Source: Ramlibacter rhizophilus (lineage in GTDB: Bacteria; Pseudomonadota; Gammaproteobacteria; Burkholderiales; Burkholderiaceae_C). From it: 64,000 bases of DNA. A program made the translations under genes and the position numbers. How positions within the stretch are numbered: position 1 is the first letter of the stretch; each line of letters begins with the position of its first letter. Below the pieces are notes generated by a model, which saw only the letters and a program-made list of their open reading frames with translations, was not told where the DNA came from and ran no database searches. Location of the stretch: NCBI RefSeq assembly GCF_004681965.1, contig NZ_SMLL01000003.1:248001-312000 (forward strand), written 5' to 3'. Positions 33,469 through 40,664 of the stretch are shown here, one piece after another.

Positions 33469-34367
33469 GCGACGCCATCCGGCTGATCGTCCCCTACGTG
33501 CAAGGCGGTGGCAGCGACCAGCGCGCGCGCCTCGTGGCCCGCCACCTCGCCACGGTGCTCGGCGAGCCGGTGGAGGTGGTCAACCGCACCGGTGCCATCG
33601 TCGGCCACACCGCGATCGCCCAGGCCGCGCCCGACGGGCGCACGCTCGGGCAGATCAGCGGCGAGGTCGGGATGATGCACTGGACCCCGGGCCTGACAAC
33701 ACTGACCCCGGCCGACTACACGCCGCTGGCGGTGCCCTTCGTGGAAGCGGCCGCCGTCATCGTGCGGCAGGACGCGCCCTGGGCGACGCTGGCCGAGTTC
33801 GTCGAGCATTGCCGCACGCACGGCATCCGTGGCTCGGGCGGCCCCCACTTCGGCGTCTGGAAGTTCGCACTCGCGGGCCTGCTCGACCGGCTCGGGGTGG
33901 ACCTGGCGCGGCTCGACTGGGTGGAGACCTACAGCGGCGAGCAGGGCCTGGCCAAGGTGCTGGACGGGCACGCCGAGGTCGCGCCCATCACGCTGACCGA
34001 TGCGCGCGGGCCGCTGCAGGCCGGCCAGGCGCGCGCGCTGGCGAACCTGGACACGCGCCGACACGCCCGCTTCGCCGACGTGCCGACCGCGCGCGAGGCG
34101 CTGGCGGTGGACTGGGCCGTGGGCCACTGGCGCGGCATCGTCGCGCCGGCCGGCCTGCCGCCCGAGATCACCCGGCACTACGTGCAGGCGCTGCAGCAGG
34201 TCGCCGCCGACTCCGCCTTCCAGGAGGCGGCGCGCGCGTCGTCCTTCACGCTGGACTGGCGCTTCGGCGACGACTTCGCCCGCTACATGGACGAGGACGA
34301 CGCGATGTTCGGCCGCGTGATCCGCGCCCTCGGCCCGCGCGCGGGCAGCGCCTCGTCCCTGCACTGA
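33465..34367 (+). CDS. Bug/TctC-family protein without a signal peptide
   Basis: The 300-residue protein starts directly at the mature domain (MSDAIRLIVPYVQGGGSDQRARLVARHL) with no hydrophobic or Arg-rich leader. Family features are present but weak: VVNRTGAIVGHTAIAQAAPDGRTLG, HAEVAPITLTDARGPLQAGQARALA and APAGLPPEITRHYVQAL. The ATG at 33465 overlaps the GST stop, and I find no upstream in-frame ATG, GTG or TTG that would add a leader. It is followed 31 bases later by a normal exported Bug receptor. It may be a cytoplasmic ligand-binding protein, or a receptor that lost its signal peptide. Confidence 0.82.
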   Translation: MSDAIRLIVPYVQGGGSDQRARLVARHLATVLGEPVEVVNRTGAIVGHTAIAQAAPDGRTLGQISGEVGMMHWTPGLTTLTPADYTPLAVPFVEAAAVIVRQDAPWATLAEFVEHCRTHGIRGSGGPHFGVWKFALAGLLDRLGVDLARLDWVETYSGEQGLAKVLDGHAEVAPITLTDARGPLQAGQARALANLDTRRHARFADVPTAREALAVDWAVGHWRGIVAPAGLPPEITRHYVQALQQVAADSAFQEAARASSFTLDWRFGDDFARYMDEDDAMFGRVIRALGPRAGSASSLH

Positions 34368-34398
34368 CGCTTCTTCACCCACGACAGGAGACATGCCC

Positions 34399-35391
34399 AT
34401 GAAACCCACACATCCCTACATGCACCTGCTGCGCGCCGGCCTCGCCGCCGCGCTGCTGGGCGCGGCAACCCTGGCCGCAGCCCAGGCGGACTGGCCCACG
34501 CGGCCCGTGCGCGTCATCGTGCCGCTGGCGGCGGGCAGCGTCACCGACGTGGTGCTGCGCGCCGCGGCGCAGGAGCTGCAGCCGCGCCTGGGTCATCCGA
34601 TCGTGATCGACAACAAGCCCGGGGCGAGCGGCGTGGTGGGCACGGATGCCTGCGCCAAGGCGCCGGCCGACGGCTACACCTTCTGCGCGGTGTACCTCGC
34701 GTCCATGTCCATCAACCCGCACACCATCGCCAAGCTGCCCTACGACCCCGATAAGGACCTGGTGCCCGTCGGGAAGCTGTTCTACGTAACCGAGGGCCTG
34801 TTCGTGCCGGCGACGCTCCCGGTGGGCAGCGTCGCCGAACTGCGCAGCTACGCGGCGGCCAAGGGCAACGCCGTGAACTTCGGGACCCTGGGCGAGGGCT
34901 CGCTGCAGGACCTGATGGTGGCGTGGCTGAACAACGAGTGGAAGACGCGCATCGCAGGCATCCCCTACAAGGGCGGCGGCCCGATCAGCAGCGCCCTGGG
35001 CGCCGGCGAGATCCAGGTCGGCATGATGGGCGTGGGCAACTTCACCGGCCTGATGCAGGCGGGGAAGGTCAAGCCGCTGGCCGTGTCCTCGCAGCAGCGC
35101 TCGCCGCTATTGCCGCAGGTGCCCACCATGCAGGAAGCGGGGCTGGGCGGCTTCACGGCGCACGTGTGGTGGGGCCTCGCGGCGCCCGCCGGCACGCCGC
35201 CCGCGGCCGTGGAGCGCCTGAACGCCGAGTTCAACCGCCTGTTGAAGGATCCGAAGTTCGCCGAGTTCCTGCAAGGCCGTTACCTGGTGCCTGCCGGTGG
35301 CACGTCCCAGGAGTTCGCCGCCTTCCTGCGCACGGACCGCGAGCAGGCGGCCACGCTGGTGAAACTGGCGGCAAGACAGTCTGCCCGCTGA
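34399..35391 (+). CDS. Bug/TctC-family periplasmic solute receptor
   Basis: The product has 330 residues with a signal peptide (MKPTHPYMHLLRAGLAAALL, cleavage after AAA/QA). Motifs: RPVRVIVPLAAGSVTDVVLRAA, IVIDNKPGASGVVGTDACAK, AGIPYKGGGPISSALGAGEI and AAPAGTPPAAVERLN. AGGAG at 34386-34390 is 2 bases from an ATG at 34393 but 8 bases from the ATG at 34399, so the latter is preferred. Its stop shares a base with the start of the FMN dehydrogenase (TGATG), tying it to the operon. Two Cys (TDACAK, YTFCAVY) are unusual for this family. Confidence 0.9.
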   Translation: MKPTHPYMHLLRAGLAAALLGAATLAAAQADWPTRPVRVIVPLAAGSVTDVVLRAAAQELQPRLGHPIVIDNKPGASGVVGTDACAKAPADGYTFCAVYLASMSINPHTIAKLPYDPDKDLVPVGKLFYVTEGLFVPATLPVGSVAELRSYAAAKGNAVNFGTLGEGSLQDLMVAWLNNEWKTRIAGIPYKGGGPISSALGAGEIQVGMMGVGNFTGLMQAGKVKPLAVSSQQRSPLLPQVPTMQEAGLGGFTAHVWWGLAAPAGTPPAAVERLNAEFNRLLKDPKFAEFLQGRYLVPAGGTSQEFAAFLRTDREQAATLVKLAARQSAR

Positions 35392-36554
35392 TGCACGCGG
35401 CCGCGCGCTGCGATCGGGCCTGGTCCATCGACGAGCTGCGGCGCCTGGCCCGCGCGCGCCTGCCCCGGCCGGTCTTCGATTTCTACGACGGCGGCGCCGA
35501 GGACGAGGAGACCTTGCGCGCCGAGCGCGAAGCGTTTGCGCGCACGGCCCTTGTGCCCCGGCGCCTGGTCGACGTGAGGCAGGTGCGCACGGACGGGATG
35601 CTGCTGGGTGCACCGGCGAGCCTGCCGTTGGCCGTCGCGCCCATGGGCGCCGTGGCCTACGGCTGGCCCGACGGCGACATCGCCATCGCGCGCGCAGCCG
35701 CGGCGGCTGGCATTCCCTACACGCTCTCGACCATGGCCGCCGCCTCGCTGGAGCGGGTCGCCGACGAGGCACCTGGCCGCCTGTGGTTCCAGGCCCACCT
35801 GCTCTGGCCCCGGGAGCGCACGCTGGCGCTGGTGGAGCGGGCGCGCGTGGCCGGCTACGAGGCCCTGGTCGTCACTGCCGACCTTCCGGTGGGCGGCAAG
35901 CGCGAACGCGACCTGCGGCACGCGCTCGCGATGCCCTTTCGCCTGAGGCCCCGGCACCTCCCCGCGTTCGCGGCGCGGCCCGGCTGGTGCCTGGACCTGC
36001 TGCGCCATGGCCTGCCCCAGATGCCGAACATGCAGGCCGGCACGGGCGCGTCCTCGATCGGCGCCGGTTTCGACGCGGGCTTCGACGGAGCCGCCTTGCG
36101 TGCACTGCGCGAGGCCTGGCCGCGACGCCTGGTCGTGAAGGGCCTGCTGCATCCGCAGGACGCCGCCCTTGCCGTGAAAGCCGGGGCGGATGCGATCGTC
36201 GTCTCCACGCACGGCGGCAGGCAGCTCGACGGCTGCATGACGGCGCTGGACGCGCTGCCCACCGTGGTCCAGGCCGTGGCCGGGCGCGCCGAGGTGCTGC
36301 TCGATGGCGGCGTGCGGCGCGGCCGCGATGTGCTCAAGGCCCTGGCCTGCGGCGCCGACGGCGTCATGCTGGGACGCGCCATCCTGTGGGGCGCCTGCGC
36401 CGGCGGCGAAGCCGGCGCCGCGCGGGCGATCACGCTGATCGCGCAGGAACTGGTGCGCACCATGCAGCTGTGCGGCATCACGTCCTTGCAGGACCACGGC
36501 CGCCTGCGGGACCTGTGCCTCAGTCCCGCCGCGCCAGCATCCGCAGCGGATTGA
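35391..36554 (+). CDS. FMN-dependent alpha-hydroxyacid dehydrogenase (lactate/mandelate type)
   Basis: The 387-residue TIM-barrel flavoprotein belongs to the LldD/MdlB/glycolate oxidase family: RPVFDFYDGGAEDEETLR near the N-terminus, PLAVAPMGAVAYGWPDGD, active-site His and substrate Arg in STHGGRQLDG (about residues 275-284), and the FMN phosphate site DGGVRRGRDVLKALACGADGVMLGR split around residues 305-329. It oxidises an L-2-hydroxy acid to a 2-keto acid. Mandelate to benzoylformate would connect to the ThDP enzyme and box genes at the left end, but this is speculation. It is the last gene of the 27255-36554 operon and overlaps the EamA gene tail-to-tail by 35 bases. Confidence 0.88.
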   Translation: MHAAARCDRAWSIDELRRLARARLPRPVFDFYDGGAEDEETLRAEREAFARTALVPRRLVDVRQVRTDGMLLGAPASLPLAVAPMGAVAYGWPDGDIAIARAAAAAGIPYTLSTMAAASLERVADEAPGRLWFQAHLLWPRERTLALVERARVAGYEALVVTADLPVGGKRERDLRHALAMPFRLRPRHLPAFAARPGWCLDLLRHGLPQMPNMQAGTGASSIGAGFDAGFDGAALRALREAWPRRLVVKGLLHPQDAALAVKAGADAIVVSTHGGRQLDGCMTALDALPTVVQAVAGRAEVLLDGGVRRGRDVLKALACGADGVMLGRAILWGACAGGEAGAARAITLIAQELVRTMQLCGITSLQDHGRLRDLCLSPAAPASAAD

Positions 36555-37416
36555 ACCCCGTCACCAGCGCGCAGGCCACCAGCACCAGCGCCACCCCCGG
36601 CACCATGCCGGCGGTGACGGGTTCGCCCAGGAACAGGCCGCCCCAGGCCACGCCGAACATGGGGATGAGGAAGGCCGAGGAGGTGGCGGCGCTGGCCGGG
36701 ATCTCGCGCATCAGCCGCATGCTCAGGAGGTACATGAAGCCCGAGGTGAAGGTACCCAGGATGGCGAGCGCGATGACCGCGCCCGCGCGCAGTTCGACCC
36801 CTGGCGCGGCGGCGGCAGACGGCAGCAGCAGGATCGCCGCGCCCGCGATGTGGACCGCGGCCGAGGCCGGCAGCGGCTGGTGGGCGAGGGTGGCGCGCTT
36901 CATCAGGATGGCGCCGAAGCCGTAGCTGGCCGATGCCGTGATGCAGGCCAGCACGCCCAGCACCACTGGCCCGCTGGGCGTCACCGGGCCGAGCTGCACC
37001 AGGAGCGCCACGCCGGCCAGGCCCACCGCGCAGCCGGCGAGCTTGCGCCCGGTCAGCGCCTCGCTCGCGAACAGCGCGCCCGCCACCACGCCGAAGAGCG
37101 GCGCCGTGGCGTTGAGCACCGCCGAATAGCCGGCCGGCAGCACCAGCCCGGCCGCGTTGAAGAGGACGAAGGGGGCCACCACCGTGAGCAGGCCCAGCAG
37201 GGCCAGCGAGCGCCAGTGCACCCGCGCGGGCCAGTGCTGGCGGGTGACGCGCATGAGGGCCGCGAGCACCACCGCCGCCAGCGCGCAGCGCAGGAAGGCC
37301 ATGGGCAGCGGCCCGAAGGCCGGCGCGGCGATGCGGATGAGGGGAAAGGACGCTCCCCAGACAGCGGAGAGCAGAAGGAGCTGGAGGAAGTGGCGGCCCT
37401 GCATCGAGGCCGCCAT
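36520..37416 (-). CDS. EamA/DMT-superfamily transporter
   Basis: The 298-residue integral membrane protein has ten predicted hydrophobic helices in two EamA repeats (LLLLSAVWGASFPLIRIAA at the start of the first; VLGVLACITASASYGFGAIL at the start of the second). The drug/metabolite transporter family exports amino acids, metabolites or drugs through the inner membrane. Start could be 37416 or 37404 (MQGRHFLQ); neither has a clear Shine-Dalgarno site. It overlaps the upstream operon's last gene convergently and is preceded by a 20-bp palindrome. Confidence 0.88.
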   Translation of the reverse strand: MAASMQGRHFLQLLLLSAVWGASFPLIRIAAPAFGPLPMAFLRCALAAVVLAALMRVTRQHWPARVHWRSLALLGLLTVVAPFVLFNAAGLVLPAGYSAVLNATAPLFGVVAGALFASEALTGRKLAGCAVGLAGVALLVQLGPVTPSGPVVLGVLACITASASYGFGAILMKRATLAHQPLPASAAVHIAGAAILLLPSAAAAPGVELRAGAVIALAILGTFTSGFMYLLSMRLMREIPASAATSSAFLIPMFGVAWGGLFLGEPVTAGMVPGVALVLVACALVTGFNPLRMLARRD

Positions 37417-37420
37417 TGTC

Positions 37421-37440
37421 GGGCCTGCGCGCGCAGGCCC
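37421..37440. terminator. Perfect 20-bp palindrome after the lipoprotein gene
   Basis: GGGCCTGCGC immediately followed by its reverse complement GCGCAGGCCC. It can fold as a 7-bp stem with a CGCGCG loop, 13 bases downstream of the minus-strand lipoprotein stop (37453) and just before the EamA start. Probably a terminator; no T run follows. Confidence 0.5.
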
Positions 37441-37452
37441 GGCAGGCCGAGA

Positions 37453-38175
37453 TCAGTTGGACGCGAAGCAGTAGAAGCGGCCCGAGCCGCCGGTGCGCAC
37501 CAGCGCTTCCTGGTTGCAACCTGCCGACTGGTGCGAGAAGTTCCAGGACTTGGCCCAGTTCTCCGGCATGGGGCCGGCGCGGTCATGGTGTCCGACGATG
37601 GCCGAGCCGTCCGCACCCGAGTGCGTCCAGGCCTTGCAGGTGGTGTCGGTCTGCGGCGCGAAGGCCGTGCCGTCGGCACGCGAGCCGGTGAGGATGTCGT
37701 GCTCGTTGGGCTGGTCGCCGCGACCGCGCACGAGGTTGCCGCGCTCGTCCAGGGCCGTTTCCTTGCTGATGTTGTTGCCGCTGTGCAGGTGGGCCACGTC
37801 ACGGGCGATCAGCGCCCCGCGCGCGTTGTGCCACGGGCCAGAGCCGATGCGGTCGCGTGCGTTCACCGCGGCGATGCCCTGCGGGTTGGCGGCGGAAGGA
37901 AACGTCGGGGGCGTGCTGAGGTAGGCGCGCCACGTGCGCGCGCCGGCACCGGCTGCCGTGGCCAGGCGCTGGCAGTGCGCGTCCGCGCCGGACAGGCCGC
38001 CCAGGTCGGCACCGCGGCCACTGCCCGCGCTGGTGATGAAGAAGCCCATGGGCCCGCTGGCCGGCACCTGCTGCGCCATGGGGCCCGGGCCCTGGCCCTG
38101 GCCGTGCATGGGGTGGGAACAAGCGCCCAGCAGGGCAAGGCCGGCGAGGGCGGCGAGGACGGGGACACGGGTCAT
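37453..38175 (-). CDS. Predicted lipoprotein with a C-type-lectin/endostatin-like domain
   Basis: The 240-residue product has a lipoprotein signal (MTRVPVLAALAGLALLGACSHP, lipobox LGAC) followed by a Gly/Gln/Pro-rich linker and a conserved domain (GFFITSAGSGRGADLGGLSG, CQRLATAAGAGARTWRAYLS, ARDRIGSGPWHNA, DILTGSRADGTAF, CKAWTHSGADG, GCNQEALVRTGGSGRFYCF). The spaced cysteines and WxN/DILTGS pattern recall a family often annotated as lectin or endostatin-like; that assignment is low confidence. It is likely anchored in the outer membrane facing the periplasm or surface. The start at 38175 gives the canonical signal; an upstream ATG at 38217 is less likely. Confidence 0.78.
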   Translation of the reverse strand: MTRVPVLAALAGLALLGACSHPMHGQGQGPGPMAQQVPASGPMGFFITSAGSGRGADLGGLSGADAHCQRLATAAGAGARTWRAYLSTPPTFPSAANPQGIAAVNARDRIGSGPWHNARGALIARDVAHLHSGNNISKETALDERGNLVRGRGDQPNEHDILTGSRADGTAFAPQTDTTCKAWTHSGADGSAIVGHHDRAGPMPENWAKSWNFSHQSAGCNQEALVRTGGSGRFYCFASN

Positions 38176-38257
38176 GGACGGCGACTCCTGGGTTGGGGAT
38201 GCCGTATTACGGCTCAAGCCCGACCTGACGCGCCTTGGGGGCTACCCTGAAGCGCAA

Positions 38258-38275
38258 GCGGGGCCGAAGCCCCGC
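38258..38275. terminator. GC-rich hairpin with CGAA loop
   Basis: GCGGGGC (38258-38264), CGAA, GCCCCGC (38269-38275): perfect 7-bp stem with a stable tetraloop, 24 bases beyond the stop of the minus-strand gene at 38300. Likely its terminator, though no T run follows on that strand. Confidence 0.5.
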
Positions 38276-38299
38276 CGCGTGACCGTCCCGACGTCGTGG

Positions 38300-38683
38300 T
38301 CAGCCCATCTGGATCTGCTTCTTCAGGCCCGAGGCTTCGGCGTGCGCCTTTTGCACGGCTTGCTGCAACTGCGGGCTCACGCTGCTGCCGGCCTGCCGGC
38401 AGGCCTGCATGGCACGGTCGGCCGTCTGCTCCAGCTGCTCGATCGTGCTGCGCACGTTCTGGTCCATCTGGCCCTGCCCCTGCCCCTGGCTCTGGGACTG
38501 CTGGCCCTGGCTCTGGGAGGACGAGCCACCCACCATCTGCTTGGCCTGGCGGGCCTGCTGGTGCATCTGCTCCACGCATTCGCGCAGATCATTGGGGGTC
38601 GAACCGGCCTGCAGGGCATTCTTGGCCTCGTCCGCGCATTCCTCGACCTTGTCGATCCGCTGCTTCAACTGGTCCATTTGCAT
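38300..38683 (-). CDS. Small Gln/Ser/Gly-rich coiled-coil protein of unknown function
   Basis: The predicted 127-residue cytoplasmic protein has two helical, heptad-like segments (MQMDQLKQRIDKVEECADEAK and QNVRSTIEQLEQTADRAMQAC) separated by a low-complexity linker of SQSQGQ-type repeats (about residues 55-75). Three cysteines lie in helices (ECADEA, RECVEQM, QACRQAG). AGGAG before the ATG at 38683 fixes the start; there is no signal peptide. The pattern resembles small four-helix proteins, but I do not recognise a family with confidence. It is alone on the minus strand between a lipoprotein and a divergent large gene. Confidence 0.7.
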   Translation of the reverse strand: MQMDQLKQRIDKVEECADEAKNALQAGSTPNDLRECVEQMHQQARQAKQMVGGSSSQSQGQQSQSQGQGQGQMDQNVRSTIEQLEQTADRAMQACRQAGSSVSPQLQQAVQKAHAEASGLKKQIQMG

Positions 38684-38974
38684 GTGCTTACTCCTGGATG
38701 AGGCGCCCGGAGTGGGCGCCGGACTCACGGAAGGGCAATCAGCGTGCCTGGCCTGCCTCAGCGGCTGCTACATTGGCCGCGATCCCCACGCCTTGCGACG
38801 AGTCTGCAGAAGCTGTGAACGAATCCGCCACGCCCGCCTCGGCCGCCAGAACGCGGCCCCTCCGCGTTGCAAATGCTCGCCATAGCCCGAGCTATGGCTG
38901 TGCTTTGCGCCTTGATGGACCACCTTCTGGCGACCGCTTCGGACGCGCCGGATTCATTCGCAGCTTCTGAAACC

Positions 38975-40555
38975 ATGAGCTCCCCCGACCTTGCCTCCCC
39001 GCCCACCAAGCCCGCCGGCACCGAGCCGACCATCGTCACCTTCGGCATCAACGACCCCGAAGTCCTGCTGGCCATGGCCGACTACGCCGACGGCCCGCCC
39101 CGCACGCAATTCCTCACGACCGCGCTCAAGATCGGCGTGCTGTCCCTCAAGGCGGCGCGCGGCACGCTGGACAGCGACACGGTGCGCCGCGAGGGCGACC
39201 GCCTCATGGAGCAGCTCGGCGAACGCCTGAATGCCTGGCGCGGCAAGTTCGAGGAGCGCGTGACCGGGTCGCTCTCGCACTACTTCGATCCGCAACAGGG
39301 CCTCTTCGTGGAGCGGGTGGACCGCCTCACGCGAGCCGATGGCGAACTGGCCACCGTGGTGCGCCAGCAGGTGAAGGATGCCGAGCAGAGCCTGAACCGC
39401 GTGTTCGAGCAGTTCATCGGCGAGAACAGCCAGCTGCTCAAGGCGCTGGACCCCGGTGGCGACAACCAGCTCGTCGCCGGCCTGCAGCGCACGCTGGATG
39501 CCGTGGTGCAAAGCCAGAACGGCGCCATCCTGTCGCAGTTCTCCCTGGACAACAAGGACGGCGCACTGGTGCGTTTCCTGGGCGAACTGACCGCGCGCCA
39601 CGGCGACCTGAACCAGGCGCTGTCGCGGAACATGCAGGCGGTGGTGGGCGAATTCAGCCTGGACCGGCCCGACTCCGCGCTCTCGCGCCTGGTGGGCCGG
39701 GTGGAGGCCGCGCAGCGCAGCCTCACCAGCGAGCTGTCGCTGGACAACGAGCACTCGGCGCTGCGCCGCATGGTCACCATGCTGCAGGAGCACCAGCGCA
39801 TCAACGTGGAGCACAACACCCGCCTGGCCGAGACCCTGCAGGCGGCCGTGCAGGCCCTGCAGGCCCGGCGCGAGGAAGCCGCGCGCGGCACGCGCCACGG
39901 CCTGGAATTCGAGGCCGCCCTGGGCGAACACCTGCGCGGCATGGTGGCCGGCGCCGGCGACATCGTCGAGGACACCGGCGCCACCACGGGCCTCATTCCC
40001 AACTGCAAGGTGGGCGACCACGTCATCACCATCGGCCCGGAGAAAACCGCCGCCGGCGCGCGCATCGTGGTCGAGGCCAAGGAGAGCGCCAGCTACGACC
40101 TGCGGCGCTCGCTGGAAGAAGCCGACGTCGCGCGGCGCAACCGCGCGGCCGGCGTGTGCGTCTTCGTGCACTCGTCCCGCACCGCGCCTGACAGCATTCC
40201 CGCCTTCGCGCGCTACGGGCACGACCTGGTGATCCGCTGGAGCGCCGAGGACCCGGGCTGCGATGTCTGGCTGCAGGCCGCGCTCATGGTGGCCACCGCG
40301 CTCTCAGTGCGCGCGGTGCAGCACGGCAAGCAGGACGCGGCCAGCTTCGCGCGCATCGACAAGGCCGTGGAACGCATCCGCAAGCACCTGGAGGGCTTCG
40401 AGGAAATCAGCACCTCGGCGCGCACCGTCAGCCGCGCGGCGGAGAAGATCCTGGCGCGCAGCAAGCTGATGGAGGACGGCCTGGCCGAACACGTCACGGC
40501 CATCGGCGAGGAGTTTCTCAAGCTCAAGGCGCGCAGCGAGGAAGACGAGGCGTAG
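38975..40555 (+). CDS. Coiled-coil protein with a PD-(D/E)XK nuclease-like C-terminal domain
   Basis: The 526-residue product is unlike any family I can name. Residues about 60-300 are helical and charged, with three related units that each contain SLD (QFSLDNKDGALVRFLGEL, EFSLDRPDSALSRLVGRV, ELSLDNEHSALRRMVTML) about 35-40 residues apart. The C-terminal domain has Glu311 (LEFEAALGEHL), Asp348 (KVGDHVITIG) and Glu367-Ala-Lys369 (RIVVEAKES), the spacing and motif of a PD-(D/E)XK nuclease-like fold, as in RmuC-type proteins. There is no signal peptide. It may act on DNA together with a coiled-coil scaffold; function is unproven. Start at 38975 (MSSPDL) is likely but 38915 is possible. Confidence 0.75.
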   Translation: MSSPDLASPPTKPAGTEPTIVTFGINDPEVLLAMADYADGPPRTQFLTTALKIGVLSLKAARGTLDSDTVRREGDRLMEQLGERLNAWRGKFEERVTGSLSHYFDPQQGLFVERVDRLTRADGELATVVRQQVKDAEQSLNRVFEQFIGENSQLLKALDPGGDNQLVAGLQRTLDAVVQSQNGAILSQFSLDNKDGALVRFLGELTARHGDLNQALSRNMQAVVGEFSLDRPDSALSRLVGRVEAAQRSLTSELSLDNEHSALRRMVTMLQEHQRINVEHNTRLAETLQAAVQALQARREEAARGTRHGLEFEAALGEHLRGMVAGAGDIVEDTGATTGLIPNCKVGDHVITIGPEKTAAGARIVVEAKESASYDLRRSLEEADVARRNRAAGVCVFVHSSRTAPDSIPAFARYGHDLVIRWSAEDPGCDVWLQAALMVATALSVRAVQHGKQDAASFARIDKAVERIRKHLEGFEEISTSARTVSRAAEKILARSKLMEDGLAEHVTAIGEEFLKLKARSEEDEA

Positions 40556-40664
40556 CAGCGGCCGTCGCCAGGCGCCGGGGCCGCGGCGCTGTCAGCGTCC
40601 CGCAATCCTTCACGCGCCATCCGTAGGAAAGTTCGCCCCTTTTGCCTCGTTGCGAAGGGGGACC

